Shown here piece by piece: positions 1 to 9,175 of a stretch of DNA of 64,000 bases; the stretch's first letter is position 1, and the number at the start of each line of letters is the position of its first letter. The stretch lies in the IMG/VR virus record IMGVR_UViG_3300021197_001995, positions 62,001 to 126,000 of that record; one strand, 5' to 3'. Position numbers and translations under genes: made by a program. The notes beneath the pieces are model-generated. The model was not told the origin of the DNA. It worked only from the letters and a program-made list of their open reading frames with translations, and ran no database searches. The DNA is from a virus.

Positions 1-1
1 T

Positions 2-2836
2 GACCCAAACCTCATCCTGCTAAAGAACGCCGGCGAAACAAAAATCAATGATAAGTTTTGTCTAAACGTTTTATCTGTGTTTGATGAAGAAAACTGGACG
101 GAACCAACAGATTACAGCCTAGTTAACATAGCGTTATATCACGGCGCTATTGATAAATCTAAGACAGACCAGAACTGGACACTAGGCGGCGACCACAGTA
201 TCGAAATTTTTGAAGAGTTTGACTTTGCTTTTCTTGGAGATATTCACAAAACACAACAACTAGATAAAGAAGGGAGAGTTTGGTATGCTGGTTCTACCGT
301 TCAACAAAATTTTGGTGAGTCACTGGATAAAGGTTACCTCCTATGGGATATTGAAGATAGAAATAGCTTTACCAACAGGCTCATTACCTTTGACAATCCA
401 AAGCCTTTCGTTACTCTTGCCTTAACCAAGAATGGAAACCTACCCAGACAAAGACCCCCTGAAGGTGCACGTCTGAGAATCGTATCGGTCGACAACGTGT
501 CTCTGGACAAAGTTCGCAAGGCTGTCGATATAGTTAAGTATCGATACAAGCCTGAGTCAGTAACGTACCTCAACAGAGCAGCTGGTAAGCAGATTCAAGT
601 GGCTGCACCGGAGGGGTTGCAAAAACAGGATCTTCGCGACCTCAAGACTCAGGAGACTCTCATGGCTGAGTATCTAAAGGAGTTCGACGCCACCGATGAA
701 GTTTTGGAAAAGGTTTACAATCTAAACAAAGAATACAACAAACAAATAGAAGAGAACGAGGACGTCATGAGGAACGTCAACTGGTCTCTGCAAAGTTTAG
801 AGTGGGATAACCTTTTTAATTACGGAGAGGGTAATTCAATAGACTTTACAAAATTAGAAGGTATTGTTGGTATCTTCGGAAAGAACTACTCAGGCAAGTC
901 TTCCATTGTGGACACTCTTCTTTATTCTATGTACAACTCTACTTCGAAGTCTATTCGTAAGAACTTGAACATTATTAATCAGAACAGAGATAGTTGCATC
1001 GCCACAGCGACAATAAAGGTTGACGATACTGATTACATCATAGAAAGAAAGTCGGATAAGTATACTAAGAGGCTGAAGGGAGTAGAGACTCAGGAAGCTA
1101 CCACCGACCTTGAGTTCTATGCCAAGGACATGGTTGGCAATCACACCGGCTTAAACGGCACCTCACGGCAAGACACAGACAAGAACGTTAGAAAGTACTT
1201 CGGAACTCTTCCTGACTTCCTAGCGACGTCTATGGCCTCTCAGTTAGACTCGCTATCTTTCATAAATGAAGGTTCAACAAAGCGAAAAGAATTTCTAGCT
1301 AAGTTCTTGGATTTGGAAATCTTCGATAAGAAGTTCAAAATGGCCAAAGAAGCTTCCGCCGAAACAAAGGCAGCACTGCGCAGACACGAAGATATTGATT
1401 TTGAAACTCAGATAAAATCCATAAAATCAGAAATCGCGAAGAGTGAATTTGCCATAGAGGGGAACAAGGCTGTTTGTGTCTCGCTGAAGGAAGTCGCCCG
1501 CGAAACGACACAAGAACTCCACGAAATACAGACAAAGATAGAATCCGTCCCTGCAGAAATCATCGACCCGGTACTCACATCACGAAAAATCGAGATCAAA
1601 GAAAGAGCAATCCTTCAAACCGCGGCAAGAAAAACTGCAGCCCAAAAGAACTTACTGGAGAACGAAGGAAAATTTGAGAAAATTGAACAGTTTTTATCTG
1701 CGTTCCAGATAGGTTCTTACGAAGAAAAGAAGATCTTGATCGATAAAAATTCTGAAAAGCTCGACAGTCTACTGTCGGAGCTAAAGAGGGAAAGCGAATC
1801 CAAAGCCTCAAATAAATTAAAAGAAAAGCTTTTGTCCCAAGTACCCTGCGGTTCCGAATTCCCGACTTGTAAATTTATTAAGGATGCACACCAAGCAGTA
1901 GAGCTGGTTCAGATTGCCGAGAACTCGATGAGGGGAATCTCTAAAGAGATTAACGACTTGGGTATAAAAATTGAAGATCTAGATCCAATAAAGACGAATA
2001 GTCACATTCAAAAATACAATCAACTAACTGAGAAGAGAAATGCCATTGCGACAATCATCGCATCAAGCAAATTAACAATCGAAAGAGCAGACAGTAGTTT
2101 GTTTAAAGAGCAGGTGGAACTTCAAGAGCTTAGAGAAAAGAGTTTAGAATATGAAGAAAACAAAGAGTCAATTGAAAATTTGAAACAGCTTCTCAGCACC
2201 AGAGAAAGACTGAAGGAAGACATCATCTCTAAAGAAAAAGAAATGGCAAACTGTGAAATAAAAGTAATGCAACTTCACAAGAAGCACGGATCACTAGAAC
2301 AGAAGCTGGAACACACTCAGAATAATTTCGAAGAGTATGAAACCCTCAAAGAGGACTTCGCGGCGCATCATTTGTTCATGACGTGTTGTCATCCGAATGG
2401 CGTATCCTACGAAATCATCAAAGAAAGGTTGCCGTACATCAACCAAGAGATTGCAAAGATCTTAACCAACATCGTAGAGTTTGAGGTGTTCATCTCCAAC
2501 AACGAAGATAAGCTCGACATCTTCATCAAGCATGCAAGTCATGACCCCCGACCACTAGAGATGGGGTCAGGAGCAGAGAAGACGATTGCATCAATGGCCA
2601 TCAGACTCGCATTTTTAACCGTGTCAAGTTTACCTAAGTCCGACCTATTTATACTTGATGAGCCCGGCACTGCTCTCGATGAAGAGAACATGGAAGGCTT
2701 CGTGCGAATTTTAGACATGGTAAAGGGGTATTTCAAGACAGTACTTCTTATTTCGCACCTAGATAGTTTGAAAGACTGCGTTGATATGCAGATAAACATT
2801 GAGAAGAAGGACGGATTCGCACACGTAAATCTCTAG
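2..2836 (+). CDS. Fused SbcD-SbcC (gp47-gp46) recombination nuclease, 5' partial
   Basis: The reading frame is open from base 2, so the true start lies upstream; an in-frame GTG at 77 is internal. The first ~200 visible residues look like the C-terminal half of SbcD/Mre11 (T4 gp47): a 'YHG' motif, then 'LGDIHKTQ' and 'YAGSTVQQNFGE'. In the same frame follows an SbcC/Rad50 (gp46) ATPase: Walker A 'GKNYSGKSS' near base 880-905, long coiled coils, a zinc-hook-like 'PCGSEFPTC' near base 1845-1870, signature 'GSGAEK' near 2565 and Walker B 'LFILDEP' near 2645. In T4 gp46 and gp47 are separate proteins that form a DNA-end exonuclease for recombination-dependent replication and host DNA breakdown. 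Here both appear to be one polypeptide. The usual GHxH metal motif reads GDIH. Confidence 0.9.
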   Translation, partial: DPNLILLKNAGETKINDKFCLNVLSVFDEENWTEPTDYSLVNIALYHGAIDKSKTDQNWTLGGDHSIEIFEEFDFAFLGDIHKTQQLDKEGRVWYAGSTVQQNFGESLDKGYLLWDIEDRNSFTNRLITFDNPKPFVTLALTKNGNLPRQRPPEGARLRIVSVDNVSLDKVRKAVDIVKYRYKPESVTYLNRAAGKQIQVAAPEGLQKQDLRDLKTQETLMAEYLKEFDATDEVLEKVYNLNKEYNKQIEENEDVMRNVNWSLQSLEWDNLFNYGEGNSIDFTKLEGIVGIFGKNYSGKSSIVDTLLYSMYNSTSKSIRKNLNIINQNRDSCIATATIKVDDTDYIIERKSDKYTKRLKGVETQEATTDLEFYAKDMVGNHTGLNGTSRQDTDKNVRKYFGTLPDFLATSMASQLDSLSFINEGSTKRKEFLAKFLDLEIFDKKFKMAKEASAETKAALRRHEDIDFETQIKSIKSEIAKSEFAIEGNKAVCVSLKEVARETTQELHEIQTKIESVPAEIIDPVLTSRKIEIKERAILQTAARKTAAQKNLLENEGKFEKIEQFLSAFQIGSYEEKKILIDKNSEKLDSLLSELKRESESKASNKLKEKLLSQVPCGSEFPTCKFIKDAHQAVELVQIAENSMRGISKEINDLGIKIEDLDPIKTNSHIQKYNQLTEKRNAIATIIASSKLTIERADSSLFKEQVELQELREKSLEYEENKESIENLKQLLSTRERLKEDIISKEKEMANCEIKVMQLHKKHGSLEQKLEHTQNNFEEYETLKEDFAAHHLFMTCCHPNGVSYEIIKERLPYINQEIAKILTNIVEFEVFISNNEDKLDIFIKHASHDPRPLEMGSGAEKTIASMAIRLAFLTVSSLPKSDLFILDEPGTALDEENMEGFVRILDMVKGYFKTVLLISHLDSLKDCVDMQINIEKKDGFAHVNL

Positions 2837-2845
2837 GAGGATAAA

Positions 2846-3073
2846 ATGATGACACAGATTAAAGCGTTCGCAGACAAATACACAGAGAAATTTATCTCAA
2901 GAAAATTTTTAGCATGGATTACAGCTACAGGCCTTTGTGCGTACGGGACAGTGACCAGCGATAACTGGACAGCTATAACTCTGGCCTATATTGGAACACA
3001 AGCATTAGTAGACATGGCAGTTCAATGGAAGCATGGACCAAGAGGTGGAAGTGATGGAATGGATCTTATTTAA
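2846..3073 (+). CDS. Small membrane protein, candidate holin
   Basis: 75 residues with a strong Shine-Dalgarno (AGGAGG) ten bases before ATG. Residues ~20-36 and ~42-60 form two short hydrophobic segments separated by a polar turn, followed by a basic, glycine-rich tail. Small size, two membrane segments and a charged C-terminus resemble phage holin-like proteins, and the next two genes also encode a membrane-anchored coiled coil and a secreted membrane protein, as expected for a lysis group. No holin family was identified, so function is inferred from topology and neighbours only. Confidence 0.45.
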   Translation: MMTQIKAFADKYTEKFISRKFLAWITATGLCAYGTVTSDNWTAITLAYIGTQALVDMAVQWKHGPRGGSDGMDLI

Positions 3074-3458
3074 GAATTTTGTTAAGACATCATGGCTTTG
3101 GCTGAAAACCCACTGGCACATTCCATTTATAGTTACGTGGACGCTCATCGTATGGGCCCTCTCTAGGGGCAACGTAAAGGCGGTGACTGAAGTACTGAAG
3201 GCCAAGAAAGAATCATACGAAAAACAGATTGAAGCTTTGAAGTCCGCACACACTGTGGAAATAAAAAAAAGGGAAGAACTTCATTTAAAATACAAGGAAA
3301 CTCTTGATACAATAGAGAGAGAGTTTAAGTTGAAAGAAGAAGAACTTTCTATACTCAAAAAGAAAAAGATTAAGCAGATAATCAAAAGCTCAAAGGATGA
3401 ACCTCATGAAATTAATAAGAAAATTGAAGACCTATTTGGCTTCACTCGCGTTGATTAG
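3054..3458 (+). CDS. Membrane-anchored coiled-coil protein, spanin-like
   Basis: The chosen ATG at 3054 has AGAGGTGG five bases upstream; an in-frame ATG at 3033 lacks a good site. It overlaps the preceding gene by 20 bases. The 134-residue product has one N-terminal membrane segment (residues ~17-36, Trp-rich) and then a long Lys/Glu-rich coiled coil to the end. An N-terminal anchor plus periplasmic coiled coil is the topology of an inner-membrane spanin (Rz), and the next gene is nested in its 3' end as in Rz/Rz1 pairs. There is no sequence proof of spanin function. Confidence 0.45.
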   Translation: MEWILFKNFVKTSWLWLKTHWHIPFIVTWTLIVWALSRGNVKAVTEVLKAKKESYEKQIEALKSAHTVEIKKREELHLKYKETLDTIEREFKLKEEELSILKKKKIKQIIKSSKDEPHEINKKIEDLFGFTRVD

Positions 3459-3849
3459 TTTTGCGACCACTGCCACCGCAATGCCAGGAAGCTACACGCA
3501 GATCGAAGAGGGTCAACCCTCTCCCTTCTCTGGATACTGCTTTGACATCACCGCGTCTGCCCACATTATAGCCGACAAAGAACTTAGGGACAAGTGGTGT
3601 AAAGATAAAACGAACAAGTCCTTGGCTATCCAAAAAGCAGAGTTCGATCTCGAAGTTGGCAAGCTGCTAGCAGAGTTCAACTACGAAAGTTCAGTAAATA
3701 AAAAAACGATTGAATCGTTGAGAGAGGAAAACCTAAGATTAGAGACAACAGCTCTTTCAGCTCCAAACAACTATTGGTATGTTTTTATGGGCTCTGGAAT
3801 ACTTATGGGTGTCGTAACAACGGTCTTGGTGGTACAGGTATTAAAATGA
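3406..3849 (+). CDS. Secreted/membrane protein with signal peptide and C-terminal TM
   Basis: ATG at 3406 is preferred over 3397 because AAGGA lies eight bases before it. Residues 1-25 form a classic signal peptide (KLIRKLK, hydrophobic core, cleavage after TATA). The middle is polar with a short coiled coil, and residues ~122-144 form a C-terminal membrane segment. No lipobox is present, so it is not an Rz1-type lipoprotein. It begins inside the 3' end of the coiled-coil gene, and its stop overlaps the next ATG (ATGA). It may act in lysis or envelope remodelling with the two upstream genes. Confidence 0.5.
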   Translation: MKLIRKLKTYLASLALISFATTATAMPGSYTQIEEGQPSPFSGYCFDITASAHIIADKELRDKWCKDKTNKSLAIQKAEFDLEVGKLLAEFNYESSVNKKTIESLREENLRLETTALSAPNNYWYVFMGSGILMGVVTTVLVVQVLK

Positions 3850-4223
3850 AGAAAAAAGATTTAGACGAAATAGCTAGAATAGAAAAGGCGATAAAGGAGA
3901 GGTACGGCGAAGAAGCAATAATTAATCCAAGATCGTTGTGGGACAAAGAAAAGGAAGAGAGATATCTCAAAGACCTTAAAAGTTTCCATACTCGTAAAGA
4001 GAATGCCAGAGAAAAACTTACAGAAGCATCAGAGGGCTTCACAGTGAATACTAAGAAATCGAAAACCACATCAGGTCGCACGTGCCCCGTTTGCTCCTCT
4101 TATTCCTTTGTGGGTATTGACGACCTTTTCATGACAAAGTTTGAATGCTGCTTTAATTGTTACATACAATACGTAGAAGGCCGAGAAGAACGCTGGAAAT
4201 CGGGCTGGAGACCAAACAACTAA
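3846..4223 (+). CDS. Small zinc-ribbon protein, unknown
   Basis: The start at 3846 overlaps the upstream stop (ATGA); the longer frame from 3774 would run far into the upstream gene. The product is 125 residues, charged and helical in its first ~75, followed by a probable zinc ribbon: 'CPVC' and then 'CCFNC' about 27 residues later. Last gene before the packaging module. A nucleic-acid or protein-binding adaptor is plausible. No specific family recognised. Confidence 0.55.
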   Translation: MKKKDLDEIARIEKAIKERYGEEAIINPRSLWDKEKEERYLKDLKSFHTRKENAREKLTEASEGFTVNTKKSKTTSGRTCPVCSSYSFVGIDDLFMTKFECCFNCYIQYVEGREERWKSGWRPNN

Positions 4224-4250
4224 CTATTTACTATTAGCAAACTATTTATT
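4224..4250 (+). promoter_or_regulatory. Two CTATTTA-type elements, candidate late promoter
   Basis: CTATTTAC at 4224 and CTATTTAT at 4242 lie in the 44-base gap before the first packaging-module gene (ATG 4268). The same element occurs before several other virion genes in this window. Promoter function is inferred from this repeated placement. Confidence 0.4.
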
Positions 4251-4267
4251 GCAGAGGATTTTAAACA

Positions 4268-4750
4268 ATGGCAACAACTTTAGAAATTATTGACTGTATC
4301 TCTCAGGTACTATCTAACACTTATGATGGCGCTCTCGACGAAAACGGAGAGCCAATAAAAATCGGACTACGCAGAGAAGAAGGAAACCCACTCGTAGACC
4401 ACAGAGTCATGGACGGCTTCGGAGCAAATGTTTACGGAGATCGCCTGCACATCAAGTACCACGTAGAAATTCCACTTAAAGAAGTTCACTCTAATGGTTT
4501 CGAAGGAGAGATGGAATCGATGGTGGAAAAGGTAAAGTCTTTTATCCAGAAAGAGTACAAGAAGATAAAGAAGAACGCCTTAGCACTGTCAGAGCCAAGT
4601 GAAGTGGACGTCCTTGTGGAATACATTTCTCGCATCCGTTGCAGTGTCAAAGTCCATAAGTGCTACAAGATAGGGGCTATACCCGTCGAGCCAGAAAAAG
4701 AGATTGACCCAGAATTTGAAAAAATGGTTAATCTCGGCGGTCTTAAGTAA
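4268..4750 (+). CDS. Unknown protein directly before large terminase
   Basis: 160 residues, a soluble mixed alpha/beta protein with 'GANVYGDRLHIKYHVEIPL' near residue 50 and a Lys-rich helix around residues 85-110. It is followed nine bases later by the large terminase. In T4 this slot holds the small terminase gp16 (164 aa), so length and position fit, but gp16-type coiled-coil and helix-turn-helix features are not evident. The name is left open; another structural or packaging role is equally possible. Confidence 0.5.
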   Translation: MATTLEIIDCISQVLSNTYDGALDENGEPIKIGLRREEGNPLVDHRVMDGFGANVYGDRLHIKYHVEIPLKEVHSNGFEGEMESMVEKVKSFIQKEYKKIKKNALALSEPSEVDVLVEYISRIRCSVKVHKCYKIGAIPVEPEKEIDPEFEKMVNLGGLK

Positions 4751-4759
4751 GAGGTTTTA

Positions 4760-6346
4760 GTGGCGATAAAACTCACCAAACAAGAAGTAATGAAGGAGAT
4801 TGTCAGATGCGGCAAGAAACCTGAATATTTTATCCATACGTACGCAAAGATAACCCACCCGATGAGGGGGTTGATCCCATTTCATCTTTACCCCTTCCAG
4901 TCTCAGTTACTTGAAGACTTCGAAGACCACAGATTCAACGTGATCCTAAAAGCGCGCCAGCTGGGAATCTCTACTGTTACCGCGGCCTATGTCGCCTGGA
5001 TGATGATGTTTCATAGGGAGAAGAATGTACTCGTTATCGCGACCAAGTTTAGTACCGCGGCCAACCTAGTTAAAAAGGTTAAGGCCATTATAAAGGCTTT
5101 ACCAGCATGGCTGAGGATTTCAACAGTGGATATAGACAACAGAACCTCTTTCATATTATCAAACGGATCTCAGATTAAAGCTTCTTCTACTTCTGGCGAC
5201 GCCGGCCGTTCAGAGGCTTTGTCTCTTTTGGTTATTGACGAAGCCGCCCACGTGGAAGGGTTGGAAGAATTGTGGATGGGTCTATATCCTACGCTCTCAA
5301 CTGGTGGGCGCTGCATCGCATTGTCAACCCCCAACGGAGTAGGGAACTGGTTCCATAAAACGTATTCAGAATCAGAGAACAGGCTGAACGACTTTTTCCC
5401 CACCAAATTACCATGGGATAAGCACCCTGACCGAGACGTGGAATGGTTTGACAAAGAGACTCGAAACATGTCCCGTCGAGAAATAGCACAAGAGCTTGAG
5501 TGCAACTTCAACATGTCAGGTGAGACTGTATTTTCATCCGACGATCTTGAAAGGTGTTCTTCAGACACGAGAGAGCCGAAACACCGCACAGGCTTTGATA
5601 GAAACTTGTGGATCTGGGAAGAAAAAGACAGCTCAAGCACTTATTTCCTCGCGGCCGACGTAGCTCGCGGCGATGGCAAGGACTACTCGACATGCCATGT
5701 CTTTAACTTGGATACTATGGAGATTGTAGCAGAGTATCAAGGTAAAGTCACCCCGGACATCTTTTCCCGAGTACTTTTTGACATCGGCCAAGAGTACGGT
5801 AATGGTTTACTTGTGGTAGAAAACAACTCAGTAGGTTTCGCAGTGCTTGACAAGCTTAAAGAAATGAGGTATCCTAACTTGTATCACTCAGTTAAGTCAA
5901 CTCATGAGTTTGTGGAGGAATACCAGGCTGATCAAATGTCTAATGCGATCGCAGGATTTTCAACAACTTCAAAAACAAGACCCTTAATCGTAGCGAAACT
6001 GGAAGAATTCATCAGAAATAACCTAATTAAGATAAATTCTGCGCGTTTATTATCAGAAATGAGAACATTTATTTGGAATAACGGCCGCGCCGAAGCGATG
6101 CGATCTTACAATGACGACCTTATTATGGCATGCGCCATGGGTTGTTGGGTAAGAGACACAGCGCTATCCGCGAATCAAAAAGAGAGAGAGTATGCCAAAG
6201 CGTTCATAGGGTCGATAACCAAATCGACTAACGAATTGGATACCAGGATAACAGGAATGATTGGTACTAAAGATTTAAAAATGAAAGAGGACTTCAACAA
6301 ACAACAACAGGCTTTTTCGGAATTCCCTTGGTTGTTTAAAGGATAA
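4760..6346 (+). CDS. 17: Large terminase subunit (gp17-like)
   Basis: ATP-driven DNA packaging motor and headful nuclease. 528 residues from a GTG start with GAGG upstream; T4 gp17 is 610. The ATPase domain has a Walker A variant 'ARQLGIST' near residue 66 (compare T4 SRQLGKTT) and Walker B 'LLVIDEAAHV' near 157, whose following Glu would be catalytic, then coupling-motif-like 'LSTPNG' near 188. The RNase H-fold nuclease begins with 'FLAADVARGDGKDYS' near 296, followed by acidic 'LVVENNSVG' near 351 and 'YNDDLIMA' near 452. The portal gene follows six bases downstream. Confidence 0.95.
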   Translation: MAIKLTKQEVMKEIVRCGKKPEYFIHTYAKITHPMRGLIPFHLYPFQSQLLEDFEDHRFNVILKARQLGISTVTAAYVAWMMMFHREKNVLVIATKFSTAANLVKKVKAIIKALPAWLRISTVDIDNRTSFILSNGSQIKASSTSGDAGRSEALSLLVIDEAAHVEGLEELWMGLYPTLSTGGRCIALSTPNGVGNWFHKTYSESENRLNDFFPTKLPWDKHPDRDVEWFDKETRNMSRREIAQELECNFNMSGETVFSSDDLERCSSDTREPKHRTGFDRNLWIWEEKDSSSTYFLAADVARGDGKDYSTCHVFNLDTMEIVAEYQGKVTPDIFSRVLFDIGQEYGNGLLVVENNSVGFAVLDKLKEMRYPNLYHSVKSTHEFVEEYQADQMSNAIAGFSTTSKTRPLIVAKLEEFIRNNLIKINSARLLSEMRTFIWNNGRAEAMRSYNDDLIMACAMGCWVRDTALSANQKEREYAKAFIGSITKSTNELDTRITGMIGTKDLKMKEDFNKQQQAFSEFPWLFKG

Positions 6347-6351
6347 AAACA

Positions 6352-8361
6352 ATGGCTAAAAAAAGTAAAAATAACACAAGAAACCCACAGAGCGTACTTT
6401 TCAGGCGCCTGACTAAATTATTATCAGGGCCCCTGACGCAATATCGCACACAGAACAGTCACAGGCTTAGGCGTATAGACCTAGACAAATACGCAAATAA
6501 ATTCACATCTGCTTCTGGTAGAGATTTTAAAAAAACGGCTTACAATCCGTATGATAATCTACAAGCGCAGTACATGACGTCACAGCAAAGAGCAGAACGC
6601 TACGTAGACTTTGATCAAATGGAATATACACCAGAGATCGCTTCTGCCCTGGACATCTATGCTGACGAAATGACCACATACTCAGCTTTAACGCCGATGA
6701 TGTCAGTTGATTGCGACAACCAAGAGATAAAAGCCATCCTAGAGTCTTTATATACTAACGTTTTAAATGTTGAGCACAACATGTTTTCTTGGTGTAGAAC
6801 AATGTGCAAGTACGGTGACTACTTCTTGTACTTGGACATCGATGACCAAATGGGAGTAACGTCCGTCATCGGCTTGCCAACAAGAGAGGTCGAAAGACTA
6901 GAAGGTGAAGATCAGGGGAACCCAAACTACGTACAATACCAATGGAACTCCGCGGGAATAACCCTAGAGAACTGGCAAGTTGGTCACTTTCGCATCTTAG
7001 GTCAGGACAAATACAACCCTTATGGCACATCTGTTCTTGAGCCTGCTAGAAGGATCTGGCGACAACTGACGTTACTTGAGGACGCTATGATGGCCTATAG
7101 AATTGTAAGGTCACCGGAGAGAAGAGCCTTTTATGTTGATGTAGGTAATATACCTCCGCAGGATGTGGAGCAATACATGCAGAAAGTCATGACCACAATG
7201 AAAAGAAACCAAGTGGTGGACTCTTCTACTGGTCGTGTAGATCTAAGGTACAACCCTCTTTCAGTCGAAGAAGATTACTTCATACCCGTCAGAGGAAACA
7301 GCTCCACAAAGATTGAATCTGTCTCGGGAGGTAAATATACAGGCGACATAGAAGACGTCAAATATCTTAGAGACAAGCTATTCTCTGCACTCAAGGTACC
7401 AACCGCTTACATTTCGTCCGACAAGGATGGTGCAATGGAAGATAAGACTACTTTGGCACAGAAGGACGTCCGCTTCGCGAGAACAATACAGAGGCTCCAA
7501 AGATCGGTGTTATCTGAGATAGAGAAGATTGGAATCATACACCTGTATACACTTGGATACAGGGACGAAGACTTGGTATCATTCTCGTGCACGCTCAATA
7601 ATCCTTCTAAGATTGCCGAGATGCAAGAGTTAGAGTATTGGAAAACTAAGTTTGATATTGTTGGTTCTGCAACTGAAGGTTTCTTTTCAAAGCAGTGGCT
7701 AGCCAAAACTCTTTTCGGAATGTCTGATGAGGATTTTATTCGTAACAGAAGAGAGATGTTCTATGACAAGCGCTTCGAAGCAGCGCTGGAGTCAGCCGGC
7801 GAAGCCGAACAGGCAGAGGTTACTGCGGGTCTCAATGCGGGCCCCGACGTCGGAGGAGAGCTCCCCGGCGACATTGGAGAGCCAGGTGGAGTGGGCACAG
7901 TGGGCGAAGAACCAGAGTTGGGAGCAGGCCCCGAAGAAGCGGCCCCAGACCTAGGAGGCGCGCCCCCCGGAGATACACCCGCGCCAGCCGCGGCTGAAGA
8001 AGGGGGTCTCTTGGCGGCCCCACCTGGTAAAAGAGAAGATGATAAAGGTAGAACAACCACTGCCAAGTCTCACGGGTGGTATGAGCCACGCACAACCAAG
8101 GCCGGAGGAGATAGAAGGAAATCTTCAGGCCCTAGAAAGAAGAACATGTCCCGAGCAGCCTCACCGGAAACAGGTACACCTCGTAAATTGTACCCCGGAT
8201 ACAGTGATCTAACTGGCTTAGCGAAAGGAACGAGTATATATGAATCTGAAGCAACTAATTATAAAGTGGAAGAGAGAAAGATCCTTAAAGAACAGAAAGA
8301 GTTAAACGCTCTTTTCAAAAGCCTAAAAGCAAGGGAGAACAAGAATGAGACTGAAGCATAA
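6352..8361 (+). CDS. 20: Portal vertex protein (gp20-like)
   Basis: Dodecameric head-tail gatekeeper through which DNA is packaged. 669 residues against 524 in T4. The first ~500 residues carry the T4-type portal fold, for example 'EYTPEIASALDIYADEM' near residue 85 and 'VKYLRDKLFSALKVP' near 340. The extra length is a C-terminal Gly/Pro/Ala/Glu-rich low-complexity linker (residues ~500-570) followed by a basic tail. It follows terminase directly as in T4-like gene order, and the next gene starts inside its last 17 bases. Confidence 0.93.
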   Translation: MAKKSKNNTRNPQSVLFRRLTKLLSGPLTQYRTQNSHRLRRIDLDKYANKFTSASGRDFKKTAYNPYDNLQAQYMTSQQRAERYVDFDQMEYTPEIASALDIYADEMTTYSALTPMMSVDCDNQEIKAILESLYTNVLNVEHNMFSWCRTMCKYGDYFLYLDIDDQMGVTSVIGLPTREVERLEGEDQGNPNYVQYQWNSAGITLENWQVGHFRILGQDKYNPYGTSVLEPARRIWRQLTLLEDAMMAYRIVRSPERRAFYVDVGNIPPQDVEQYMQKVMTTMKRNQVVDSSTGRVDLRYNPLSVEEDYFIPVRGNSSTKIESVSGGKYTGDIEDVKYLRDKLFSALKVPTAYISSDKDGAMEDKTTLAQKDVRFARTIQRLQRSVLSEIEKIGIIHLYTLGYRDEDLVSFSCTLNNPSKIAEMQELEYWKTKFDIVGSATEGFFSKQWLAKTLFGMSDEDFIRNRREMFYDKRFEAALESAGEAEQAEVTAGLNAGPDVGGELPGDIGEPGGVGTVGEEPELGAGPEEAAPDLGGAPPGDTPAPAAAEEGGLLAAPPGKREDDKGRTTTAKSHGWYEPRTTKAGGDRRKSSGPRKKNMSRAASPETGTPRKLYPGYSDLTGLAKGTSIYESEATNYKVEERKILKEQKELNALFKSLKARENKNETEA

Positions 8362-9175
8362 CAAGAAGAGAAATACAGCGTTTGTTTATGAAGCACTAGT
8401 GAGAGAACTCACAGAGTCTGTTGTCAAAAACAACAAGAACAAACAGAATAAGATCGTTTCCATCATAAAAGAGCATTTCGGCGGAAGCTCGGTTTTAAAA
8501 GAGGAATTGGAGCTTTATAAGTCGATTTACGAAACTCGAGAAATCGAAAAGAATTTAGCTGAAAAGATAATGTATCAAGTAAAAGAAAAGCACGACGGAT
8601 TAGATAAAAAGAAGTTATTCCAGGAACAGAGTGCACTGATCAATAAAATCAACAGAACACTTTCTAGTAAAGTTTATGGTAACTTCGTGCCCAACTACAA
8701 AACAATTGCTTCCGTTTATTCTATTTTCCAAGAGACTCTACCAGTCAAGGACAGAGTTTTACTTGAGGAGAACATTGTGGATCAAATGTCGTCCTCTGTG
8801 GAAGCAAGATCCCAAAATCAGCAACCAATTGACTCGTTGACTTACAAAACGTTCGTCAGTCAATTCAACAGCGAATATACAAGCGCGCTGAACGAGAGCC
8901 AAAAAGACCTACTGGGTAATTACATCTCTTCATTTGTTGATAACGGATTAGGGTTCAAGGTCTATTTGAACGAAGAAATCGGCAGACTTAAAACTTCACT
9001 TACAGACGCAAAGAAGATGAAGAATATTTCCTCTGACGAAGTCCTCATTGAAAAACTGGATCAGGTTTACAATGTGCTGGACGAGACAAAGAATACGGAG
9101 ATCGATACTCGCACTCTTGAGATTGTTTTAAACGCGCAACAATTATTGGAAGATTTAGAAGAAAATGACAATTAA
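8345..9175 (+). CDS. Conserved head-module protein, unknown
   Basis: 276 residues, mainly helical and charged, beginning 'MRLKHNKKRNTAFVYEALVREL'. It overlaps portal by 17 bases and the next gene by 11, so it is part of the co-translated head operon between portal and prohead protease. In T4 this interval holds small prohead core genes (67, 68). No motif assigns function; a core or head-assembly role is inferred from position only. Confidence 0.6.
   Translation: MRLKHNKKRNTAFVYEALVRELTESVVKNNKNKQNKIVSIIKEHFGGSSVLKEELELYKSIYETREIEKNLAEKIMYQVKEKHDGLDKKKLFQEQSALINKINRTLSSKVYGNFVPNYKTIASVYSIFQETLPVKDRVLLEENIVDQMSSSVEARSQNQQPIDSLTYKTFVSQFNSEYTSALNESQKDLLGNYISSFVDNGLGFKVYLNEEIGRLKTSLTDAKKMKNISSDEVLIEKLDQVYNVLDETKNTEIDTRTLEIVLNAQQLLEDLEENDN

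Noticed and set aside
2645-2653. CTATTTATA inside the SbcC-like gene
   Set aside because: It encodes part of Walker B (Leu-Phe-Ile) in the middle of a gene with no start site after it; counted as chance. A similar CTATTTATG at 41102 in gp41 is rejected for the same reason.
7761-8095. Long minus-strand frames opposite the portal C-terminus
   Set aside because: They mirror the low-complexity Gly/Pro/Ala linker of the portal gene and have no ribosome site or recognisable product.
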